A stretch of DNA of 6,233 nt from Streptosporangiaceae bacterium (lineage in GTDB: Bacteria > Actinomycetota > Actinomycetes > Streptosporangiales > Streptosporangiaceae). Made by a program: the position numbers and the translations under genes. The stretch lies in NCBI GenBank assembly GCA_030043395.1, contig JASHXW010000429.1, positions 1 through 6,233 on the forward strand. Direction: 5' to 3'. The notes under the pieces are model-generated. The model was not told the origin of the DNA. It saw nothing but the letters and a program-made list of their open reading frames with translations, and made no database searches. Each line of letters opens with the position of its first letter. Position 1 is the first letter of the stretch. This document shows positions 1 through 4,731 of this stretch, one piece after another.

Positions 1-2
1 TC

Positions 3-533
3 TTGCCCGGGCTGGAGTGCGAGCGCGGGCCCATGTCTGCGCCGGGGTCGGGCTCGCCGGAAACGGCCGGGCTGCCGATTGCGCTCGGAGTCGGCGCTTG
101 GCTGCTGACCGAATCCGGCTACGTGGGAGAACGGATCCTTCAGGCCCTGGCTCACGACGAGCCGGCCAGCATGTGCGCCGACGCCGGTGCCGCGCTGGCG
201 GCGGCGCGCGACCGCGTGGCGCTGGTGGTCCTTGCCGATGGGAGCGCCCGGCGGACGCTGAAGGCGCCGGGTTACTTCGACGAGCGGAGCGCGCCATTCG
301 ACGCCGAAGTCGAACGCGCCATCAGGGATGCCGACTTCGATGCGCTGCTTCGCGTGGACGCGGGCCTGGCCAACGAGCTGATGGCCACCGGCCGCCCAGC
401 GTGGCAGGCGCTGGCCGGTGCGCTCACGGGCCAGCGCGTATCGAGCGAGGTCCGCTATTGTGACGATCCATTCGGGGTCGCCTACATGGTCGCGTCCTTC
501 CGCGTACGGGCCTATCGAGATCCAGTCCATTAA
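3..533 (+). CDS. Class III extradiol dioxygenase subunit B-like protein, 3' part (5' end outside window)
   Basis: The frame is open at the left edge and gives about 176 residues ending at TAA 531-533. Landmarks are LPIALGVGAWLL (about residues 24-35), VVLADGSARRTLKAPGYFDE (about 75-94), ATGRPAWQALAGAL and CDDPFGVAYMVASF near the end. From memory these fit the actinobacterial family annotated as class III extradiol ring-cleavage dioxygenase subunit B-like, usually 230-250 residues, so roughly 70 N-terminal residues should lie upstream. An ATG at 33 could start a shorter protein, but it would begin in mid-domain, so I treat the gene as cut by the window. The family often sits between miaB and miaA; its substrate is not established, and the name reflects fold similarity to LigB-type enzymes. 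The family usually ends just after the VAxW/VASF segment. Here about ten extra residues (RVRAYRDPVH) follow, read out of frame from a dehydrogenase remnant, so the native stop appears to have been replaced. Confidence 0.8.
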   Translation: MPGLECERGPMSAPGSGSPETAGLPIALGVGAWLLTESGYVGERILQALAHDEPASMCADAGAALAAARDRVALVVLADGSARRTLKAPGYFDERSAPFDAEVERAIRDADFDALLRVDAGLANELMATGRPAWQALAGALTGQRVSSEVRYCDDPFGVAYMVASFRVRAYRDPVH

Positions 534-675
534 GGGCCTGGTCCAGGCTGGGGAGTACCGGCCGGTCATCGGCCGGTCTTACCCGCTGGAGGACGTCGTC
601 GAGGCGAGCAGGTACGTGGAGACCGGCCAGAAGTCCGGCAAAGTAGTGCTCACCGTCGCGCCGAGCATGAAGTGA
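508..675 (+). pseudogene. 3' remnant of a zinc-type (MDR) alcohol dehydrogenase / quinone oxidoreductase
   Basis: In the frame ending at TGA 673-675, about 50 residues match the extreme C-terminus of medium-chain NAD(P)-dependent dehydrogenases: LVQAGEYRPVIGRSYPLEDV, then an EASRYVETGQKSGKVVLTV-type ending. In intact enzymes of about 320-350 residues this is the last helix-strand unit of the catalytic domain. The zinc ligands, GxGxxG nucleotide fold and start codon are all absent. The open frame extends left to a GTG at 418, but those first ~30 codons are an out-of-frame reading of the upstream dioxygenase-like gene. The remnant is therefore probably not a functional protein. The match begins near 510-520, exactly where the upstream gene's family similarity ends. 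Its stop lies 3 bp from the stop of the convergent repeat-protein gene. A deletion, an old rearrangement or an assembly join could each explain it. Confidence 0.75.
557..577 (+). terminator. Possible hairpin terminator downstream of the dioxygenase-like gene
   Basis: A perfect 8-bp inverted repeat, ACCGGCCG (557-564) and CGGCCGGT (570-577), encloses a 5-nt loop GTCAT and is followed by CTTACC. It starts 23 bases past the stop at 531-533, a good position for a terminator, but there is no T-run. It lies within the dehydrogenase remnant over codons for YRPVIGRSY, so it may be only a by-product of GC-rich coding sequence. Confidence 0.25.
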
Positions 676-678
676 AGC

Positions 679-2139
679 TCAGGTCTGAGAGTCGACGAAC
701 GCCTGGGCCTTGACGTCCTTGTCGAAGTAGGACCCTCCCGCTGTGCACTGGCCTGGCGCGGTGCAAGACAGGGAGTTGAGCGTGGCGTAGTTGCCAACAT
801 TCAGCTGGGTCATGCCCGGGATCTCGAAGGCGCGGCCCCACCTGCCGCCGCGCTCGTCGATGACGAACGCCTGGCTACCGTGATCGGTGTAATTACCGCC
901 GGCGCTGCAGTTGCCAGCTGAGGCGCATGACACCGAATTGACCTCGGCGCCGTTTCCCTTGTTCAGCCCGGCTGTCCCAGGGACCTCGACGGCCTTGCCC
1001 CACGTGCCGCGCTGCTCACTGGCAAGGAATGCCTCGATCCCGCCAGAGCGATCCACGTACGATCCGCCCGCCACGCAGTTACCCGCTGACCCGCAGGAAA
1101 CTGACTGGGCAAGAGCCCCGACGGTGTTGTCGTATGTCGACGGCTTGCGCAGTAGCGGCGTTGCCTTGCCCCACCTGCCATGACGCTCGTTTACCGCGAA
1201 CGCCTGCCACTTCGCGGTGGTGCCGTTGTACTTGCTTGCCTCGTAGTAGCCCCCGGCCGCGCAGTTGCCAGCCGAGGCGCAGGAGACCGACTGGACGTTC
1301 GCGGCCCCGCCAAGGTTGACCGCGGCAATGCCGGGAACAGCGAGCGCCCGACCCCAGCGGCCGTTCCGCTCGCTCACGACAAGCGCCTGCGAGAGGCGTC
1401 CCTTCGTGTAGAAGCCGCCGGCTGAGCAGTTGCCTGCGGATCCGCAGGACACCGCGTCCATCCTGGCGTATCCGGCGGTGTTGAGCCGCGTCATGCCGGG
1501 GAATTGCTGCACCTTGCCCCAGCGCCCATTCCGCTCGCTGACGAAGAAGGTAGTGGTCTGGTTGGAATGGCCGGTGGAGTAGAAGCCGACCGCAACGCAG
1601 TCGCCGTCGGAAGGGCACGACACCGACGTGACCTGGGCTTCACCGCCGAAGTTGAACGACTTGCCGGTCACCTCGAAGACCTTGCTCCAGTGGCCGTTGT
1701 GCTCGCCGATCAGCATTGCGTTGTCGTCGCCGGAGTAGTCGATGTAGTCACCGCCGGCGGCGCAATTGCCGGCCGAGGAGCAGGACACAGTGAGGATCTC
1801 CGAGCTGAGCGCGTAGAGATCGTGAATGCCTGGCAGCTTCCCCAGCGCCGTACCCCACGTGCCGCTTCGCTGGGTCACGAGGAACGCCTCGGTGCTGTTG
1901 CTGTCGGTGGCGTCATTGCCGTAGTAGCCGCCGGCCACGCAATCGCCTGGCGAGGTGCAGGACACCGAGTAGACAGTCGCCATGCCGCCGACGTTCAGCG
2001 CTGCGGTCCCCGGAACCTCGAGCGCACGCCCCCAGCCGCCCGACCCGGACGACCTGGTCGCCCAGGCAGGCCCAGCGCCGGTGGCCAGAACCGCGGCCAG
2101 AACGGCCGGCGTGCAAATCATTGCGAGACGACGCCTCAT
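679..2139 (-). CDS. Exported protein of eight CX5C-containing repeats, probably a beta-propeller
   Basis: The protein has 486 residues. ATG at 2139 is preceded by GGAAGAGAG at 6 nt spacing and opens a classic signal peptide: MRRR, a hydrophobic core rich in Ala/Val/Leu, and cleavage probably after AWA (residue 27). The frame extends to 2232 but would bury the signal. The mature part consists of eight units at about residues 35-93, 94-149, 150-205, 206-260, 261-321, 322-378, 379-432 and 433-486. The pattern is (R/T)WGxAxEVPGxxxLNxGG, a short gap, SVSCxSAGNCxAGGxY, a variable stretch, then AFVxxERxG. Every unit carries one CX5C pair, at 61/67, 120/126, 175/181, 232/238, 287/293, 349/355, 405/411 and 459/465, suggesting one disulfide per unit outside the cell. 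Repeat length and the beta-rich pattern suggest a propeller; this is inference. There is no catalytic domain, sortase signal or C-terminal membrane segment, so it is probably released. Function is unknown; ligand or surface binding is possible. Confidence 0.85.
   Translation of the reverse strand: MRRRLAMICTPAVLAAVLATGAGPAWATRSSGSGGWGRALEVPGTAALNVGGMATVYSVSCTSPGDCVAGGYYGNDATDSNSTEAFLVTQRSGTWGTALGKLPGIHDLYALSSEILTVSCSSAGNCAAGGDYIDYSGDDNAMLIGEHNGHWSKVFEVTGKSFNFGGEAQVTSVSCPSDGDCVAVGFYSTGHSNQTTTFFVSERNGRWGKVQQFPGMTRLNTAGYARMDAVSCGSAGNCSAGGFYTKGRLSQALVVSERNGRWGRALAVPGIAAVNLGGAANVQSVSCASAGNCAAGGYYEASKYNGTTAKWQAFAVNERHGRWGKATPLLRKPSTYDNTVGALAQSVSCGSAGNCVAGGSYVDRSGGIEAFLASEQRGTWGKAVEVPGTAGLNKGNGAEVNSVSCASAGNCSAGGNYTDHGSQAFVIDERGGRWGRAFEIPGMTQLNVGNYATLNSLSCTAPGQCTAGGSYFDKDVKAQAFVDSQT
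682..2037 (-). repeat. Eight diverged tandem coding repeats of about 162-183 bp
   Basis: The eight protein units are also visible in the DNA as recurring blocks around the cysteine pair. On the plus strand these read as variants of CCGGC(C/G)G(C/A)GCAGTTGCC followed 15-20 bases later by CAGGACACCG. Unit lengths run from 54 to 61 codons, varying mainly in the loop after the AGGxY motif. Copies are well diverged at DNA level, so this is an old expansion under protein-level constraint rather than a recent duplication. Unit 6 is the most divergent in its first half, where the VPGxxxLN segment is replaced by LLRKPSTYDN. Confidence 0.85.
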
Positions 2140-2145
2140 AGCACG

Positions 2146-2154
2146 CTCTCTTCC
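2146..2154 (-). promoter_or_regulatory. Ribosome binding site of the repeat protein
   Basis: On the minus strand GGAAGAGAG lies 6 nt before the ATG at 2139. It favours that start over the longer frame beginning at 2232, and gives a normal signal peptide with a short basic n-region. Confidence 0.6.
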
Positions 2155-2276
2155 GGATAGCTGCCCGCGGGTGGCCGCCACGCGGACCACGGCATTTCTC
2201 ACAATGGTCGATGCTGGCAGCATGGGGAGCAAGCCCGGCCAAGCGATCGCGTGCCGGTGGTCATCACGACGATCCG

Positions 2277-2312
2277 AGCCAGCGAGCGTGCGTGCATGCT
2301 AGCTCGCTGGCT
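2277..2312 (-). terminator. Hairpin across the methyltransferase stop codon, probable terminator
   Basis: A perfect 11-bp inverted repeat, AGCCAGCGAGC (2277-2287) and GCTCGCTGGCT (2302-2312), encloses a 14-nt loop. On the minus strand the first arm covers the last codons of the methyltransferase (KPAS) and the stop TAG (2299-2301) opens the loop. No T-run follows, as is common for actinobacterial terminators. It lies upstream of the repeat-protein gene and would separate the two transcripts. It could instead be an mRNA-stabilising 3' structure. Confidence 0.5.
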
Positions 2313-3039
2313 TCTCCCAGACCGAGACATGCTTGCGGCTTTCCTTCGTGAACGGCTGGCGGGCCCAGTCCTCCCAGCGCGAGCGCAGCCGCATCCCCGC
2401 CATCTGGGCCATCAGGTCGAGCTCGGACGGCCAGACGTACCTGAACGGGAACGAGTTGTACTCGCCGCGGCCGTCGACGATCTCCAGGTAATTCGAGCTC
2501 ATCGCCTGGGTGGCGACGTCGTAGCGGTCGAACGCCCACTTGGTCGGGCTGACGTGGAAAGACACGACGTCCTGTCCGGGCGGCAGGAGGCGCAGTTCCG
2601 GGATCGAGCACTCGATGACGAAGCAGCCGCCAGGCTCTAGGTGCGCAGCCGCGTTGGCGAAGCAGGCGACCTGGGCCGCCTGGGATGTCAGGTTCATGAT
2701 CGTGTTGTAGACCAGGTAAGCGACTGCGAAGGCTCCGTCTACCCGCGTGGTAGCGAAGTCGCCAAGGGTGACGCCGATGGCGTCGCCGCCGGGCTTGGCC
2801 CGCAGGCGCGCGACCATTGCCTTCGACATGTCGATGCCGTGGACCGGCACGCCGCGTGCCGACAGTGGCAGTGCGATCCGCCCGGTGCCGATCGCGAACT
2901 CAAGCGCCCGGCCGTCACCAGCCAGCTCGGCGAGCAGGTCGACCGCCGGCGCCACGACGTCGGCCGCGAACATCTCGGCTGACGACTCGTCGTAGGTCGC
3001 CGCGACGCGTTCGCCGAAGTAGCCGTCCGGATCTTGCAC
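2299..3039 (-). CDS. Class I SAM-dependent methyltransferase
   Basis: The 246-residue protein has the Rossmann-type layout of class I methyltransferases. Motif I is ALEFAIGTGRIALPL (residues 45-59), which binds the methionine end of SAM. The acidic residue that usually contacts the ribose is Asp70 in VHGIDMS. GDFA (93-96) is the motif II region, and LEPGGCFVIE (about 133-142) ends the core. The N-terminal YFGERVAATYDESS is a typical helical cap. The C-terminal third (FHVSPTKWAFDRYD through YVWPSELDLMAQMAG) should form the substrate side and resembles general Methyltransf_25/11 proteins; the substrate cannot be read from sequence. The start is GTG at 3039 with no convincing Shine-Dalgarno. TAGGGT lies 6 nt upstream, so translation may be leaderless. 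It is divergent from the membrane protein gene and upstream of the repeat protein on the same strand, with a hairpin between them. Confidence 0.88.
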   Translation of the reverse strand: MQDPDGYFGERVAATYDESSAEMFAADVVAPAVDLLAELAGDGRALEFAIGTGRIALPLSARGVPVHGIDMSKAMVARLRAKPGGDAIGVTLGDFATTRVDGAFAVAYLVYNTIMNLTSQAAQVACFANAAAHLEPGGCFVIECSIPELRLLPPGQDVVSFHVSPTKWAFDRYDVATQAMSSNYLEIVDGRGEYNSFPFRYVWPSELDLMAQMAGMRLRSRWEDWARQPFTKESRKHVSVWEKPAS

Positions 3040-3045
3040 CCGCCG

Positions 3046-3051
3046 ACCCTA
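3046..3051 (-). promoter_or_regulatory. Possible -10 element (TAGGGT) for leaderless methyltransferase transcription
   Basis: On the minus strand TAGGGT ends 6 nt before the GTG at 3039. That fits the TAnnnT box spacing of leaderless genes, with transcription starting at the G of the start codon. There is no good -35 at 16-19 nt; the nearest TTGAGA (3075-3080) is 23 nt away. Confidence 0.35.
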
Positions 3052-3070
3052 ACGCAGCGGCGGACGCGGG

Positions 3071-3104
3071 CGCCTCTCAATAACTCCCGCCTCTCGATGA
3101 CTCC
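3071..3104. repeat. 17-bp tandem duplication in the divergent promoter region
   Basis: CGCCTCTCAATAACTCC (3071-3087) is followed directly by CGCCTCTCGATGACTCC (3088-3104), with 15 of 17 bases identical. The core recurs more loosely: the pentamer AATAA/GATGA occurs at 3079, 3096, 3112 and 3129, a spacing of 17, 16 and 17 bases. The array lies 32-98 bp upstream of the methyltransferase start, so it could be a set of regulator sites. It could also be neutral replication slippage. Confidence 0.7.
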
Positions 3105-3107
3105 CCG

Positions 3108-3122
3108 AGCGGATGATCCGCT
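3108..3122. promoter_or_regulatory. 15-bp palindrome, candidate operator
   Basis: AGCGGAT-G-ATCCGCT is a perfect inverted repeat of two 7-bp arms around one base. It lies between the divergent methyltransferase and membrane-protein genes, next to the 17-bp tandem repeat. Symmetry and position suit a dimeric regulator, but no specific regulator family is recognised. Confidence 0.35.
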
Positions 3123-3203
3123 GGCGGCGATGACTCGCGACGGGCCACACTTGAAGCGCCGCGCCGCGTGGGCGCCGGCTAACGGAGAGCAATTCGCATC
3201 GGC

Positions 3204-3209
3204 GAGGGG
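3204..3209 (+). promoter_or_regulatory. Ribosome binding site supporting a TTG start
   Basis: GAGGGG lies 6 nt before TTG at 3216. This supports the TTG as the true start of the membrane protein instead of the ATG 63 bp further in, which would remove part of the first membrane helix. Confidence 0.6.
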
Positions 3210-3215
3210 TTTCGG

Positions 3216-4001
3216 TTGTCCGGGTGGTTCTCCGCCCAGGTCGTGGACACTGGGCGACTGCCATTGTTCTGCTTCTTCATGTTTTTCGTCGCCGCGTTCG
3301 TCGCCATTCGTGTCTCGGTGCGACTGATCAGGGCCGGGGTTCGCTGGTGGCCGCGGAACATCACGGCTGGGTCGGTGCACGTGCATCACATGGTGTTCGG
3401 CGTGGTGCTCATGGCGGCTGGCGGGATCGCCGGGCTGGCGGCGCCGCCGCATTCCCTGGACTGGCGGGCCGGGGCCGCCGCGGCGTTCGGCCTGGGGACG
3501 GCCCTGGTGCTCGACGAGTTCGCGCTGATGTTGCACCTGCGCGACGTGTACTGGGAGAACGAGGGCCGGCTGTCGGTCGACGCCGTCTTCGTGGCGGCCG
3601 GGGTCACTGCGCTGCTGCTAATCGGCGTGAGCCCAGTAGGCGTCAAGGACGTGGCCGACTACCACCACATGCCGGGCAGTCCCGCTGCCGTCGCCACGCT
3701 TGGCCTGGTTCTCGTGCTGCTGTTCGGGCTTGCCGTGATCACCCTGCTGAAGGGCAAGGCGTGGACCGCGCTGCTCGGCCTGCTCGTGCCGGTGGCGCTG
3801 ATCGCCGGCGCGATCCGCCTGGCCAGGCCGGACTCGCCGTGGGCGCGGTGGCGCTACCGCGATCGGCCGGGCAAGCTCGACCGGGCTACCCGGCGGGAGC
3901 AGCACTTGCGCGGCCCGGTGATCCGGGCCAAGAACTACGTGCAGGACCTGCTCACCGGCAAACACGGCCAGCCTGTGCTGCGCGGCCCGGACGGCCGGTA
4001 G
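3216..4001 (+). CDS. Conserved six-helix membrane protein with HVHH and DEFALMLH motifs
   Basis: The protein has 261 residues and starts at TTG with a good ribosome site. Hydrophobic segments lie at about residues 15-33, 57-76, 85-106, 121-140, 157-178 and 182-203, followed by a charged cytoplasm-like tail (RWRYRDRPGKLDR...). Opening residues DTGRLPLFCFF, the loop RWWPRNITAGSVHVHHMVFG (43-62), and LVLDEFALMLHLRDVYW (97-113) with EGRLSVDAVF match, from memory, a family of uncharacterised integral membrane proteins common in actinomycetes. His55, His57, His58, Asp100, Glu101, His107 and Asp110 sit at or near membrane boundaries and could form a metal or proton site; this is inference. No transporter or enzyme family is recognised with confidence. 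Its stop TAG (3999-4001) is 11 bp from tenA, so the two are probably one transcript, but nothing links it to thiamin. Confidence 0.8.
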   Translation: MSGWFSAQVVDTGRLPLFCFFMFFVAAFVAIRVSVRLIRAGVRWWPRNITAGSVHVHHMVFGVVLMAAGGIAGLAAPPHSLDWRAGAAAAFGLGTALVLDEFALMLHLRDVYWENEGRLSVDAVFVAAGVTALLLIGVSPVGVKDVADYHHMPGSPAAVATLGLVLVLLFGLAVITLLKGKAWTALLGLLVPVALIAGAIRLARPDSPWARWRYRDRPGKLDRATRREQHLRGPVIRAKNYVQDLLTGKHGQPVLRGPDGR

Positions 4002-4004
4002 GGT
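3999..4004 (+). promoter_or_regulatory. Possible internal -10 element (TAGGGT) before tenA
   Basis: TAGGGT includes the stop codon of the membrane gene and ends 8 nt before the tenA ATG. No Shine-Dalgarno is present there, so a leaderless internal start is possible. Translational coupling after the upstream stop is the simpler alternative. Confidence 0.25.
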
Positions 4005-4012
4005 TGCCGGCA

Positions 4013-4681
4013 ATGACCGAAGACTTCAGCACGGAGCTGTGGAGCGGTATTGCCGACATTTATGGCGCGATCCTGGCTCATCCATTCCTGACCGGGCTGA
4101 CCGACGGAAGCCTGGCTCAGGACGCATTCGTGTTCTACGTCATCCAGGACGCGCTTTACCTGCGGCGATACGCCCAGGCGCTGGCCAACGTCGCGAGCCG
4201 GGCGAATGACACCGCGCAGACGGAGATGTTCGCCAGGCACGCGGCGGGGATCGTGGCCGTCGAGATGAGCCTGCACGAGTCCCTCCTCGCCGACCTGGAC
4301 ATCGACCCGGCTGCCGTTGACCAGGCGCAGGAGGCGCCGACCACCCTGGCCTACAACAGTTACCTGCTCGCCGCCACGCAGAGCGGCTCGTTTGCCGAGG
4401 GCGTGGGCACCGTACTGCCCTGTTACTGGATTTACGGCGAGGTCGGCAAGCACCTGCTAGGGATGGGATCGCCCGATCCCCGATACCAGAAGTGGATCGA
4501 CACTTACAGCGGCGATGAATATGACGCCGAGGTGCGTGATGTCATCGATGTCATGAACAAACTCGGCTCCGAACTGTCCTTCGCGGAACGTGAACGCGTC
4601 CGGCGGCATTTCCGGGCGACGAGCCGGTACGAGTGGATGTTCTGGGACATGGGCTACCGCCTGGAGGAATGGCCGGTCTGA
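4013..4681 (+). CDS. tenA: TenA, aminopyrimidine aminohydrolase / thiaminase II
   Basis: The 222-residue protein matches full-length TenA. The family hydrolyses 4-amino-5-aminomethyl-2-methylpyrimidine to HMP and ammonia, salvaging the pyrimidine of degraded thiamin in the cytoplasm. Active-site residues known from Bacillus subtilis TenA (Asp44, Tyr47, Tyr112, Cys135, Tyr139, Tyr163, Glu205) all appear here with a constant shift of two: Asp46 and Tyr49 in QDALYLRRY, Tyr114, nucleophile Cys137 and Tyr141 in LPCYWIYGEVG, Tyr165, and Glu207 in YEWMFWD. It should therefore be the classical Cys-type TenA and active. The frame is open far upstream (to 3224), but that part overlaps the membrane gene out of frame; ATG at 4013 gives the normal N-terminus. 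No other thiamin genes are in the window, and I see no TPP riboswitch in the 11-bp gap. It probably shares a transcript with the membrane gene. Confidence 0.95.
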   Translation: MTEDFSTELWSGIADIYGAILAHPFLTGLTDGSLAQDAFVFYVIQDALYLRRYAQALANVASRANDTAQTEMFARHAAGIVAVEMSLHESLLADLDIDPAAVDQAQEAPTTLAYNSYLLAATQSGSFAEGVGTVLPCYWIYGEVGKHLLGMGSPDPRYQKWIDTYSGDEYDAEVRDVIDVMNKLGSELSFAERERVRRHFRATSRYEWMFWDMGYRLEEWPV

Positions 4682-4731
4682 GGCGCCCGGTTGCCCAGTC
4701 TGCTCGTGAGCTGTTCTCGCGCCGGGACGCT
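4682..4731. terminator. Weak imperfect stem between convergent tenA and acyl-CoA dehydrogenase genes
   Basis: GGCGCCCGG (4682-4690) can pair with CCGGGACGCT (4722-4731) with one bulged A, enclosing a 31-nt loop that holds a small inverted repeat GCTC-GT-GAGC (4702-4711). The gap is where a bidirectional terminator is expected, but the long loop and lack of a T-run make this doubtful. Confidence 0.2.

Noticed and set aside
1504..2160. 218-codon open frame on the plus strand, opposite the repeat protein
   Set aside because: It is fully antisense to a well-supported gene. Its product is a Val/Ala/Gly-rich reverse reading of the repeats and shows no family motif.
2140..2232. 31-codon N-terminal extension of the repeat protein
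   Set aside because: It would bury the signal peptide, and the GGAAGAGAG site supports ATG 2139.
2251..2640. 129-codon plus-strand frame opposite the methyltransferase
   Set aside because: It is antisense to conserved methyltransferase motifs and shows only composition-driven low complexity.
3151..3185. TTGAAG ... TAACGG as a promoter for the membrane gene
   Set aside because: The 23-nt spacer is too long and the -10 match is poor; I could not place a convincing promoter on this strand.
2739..3536. 265-codon minus-strand frame spanning the divergent intergenic region
   Set aside because: It overlaps the methyltransferase and the membrane gene in shadow frames, is Arg/Pro/His-rich, and matches no family.
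3224..4012. Upstream extension of the tenA frame, giving a 485-residue product
   Set aside because: The added part is an Arg/Gly/Ala-rich out-of-frame reading of the membrane protein gene. TenA has its normal length and N-terminus from ATG 4013.
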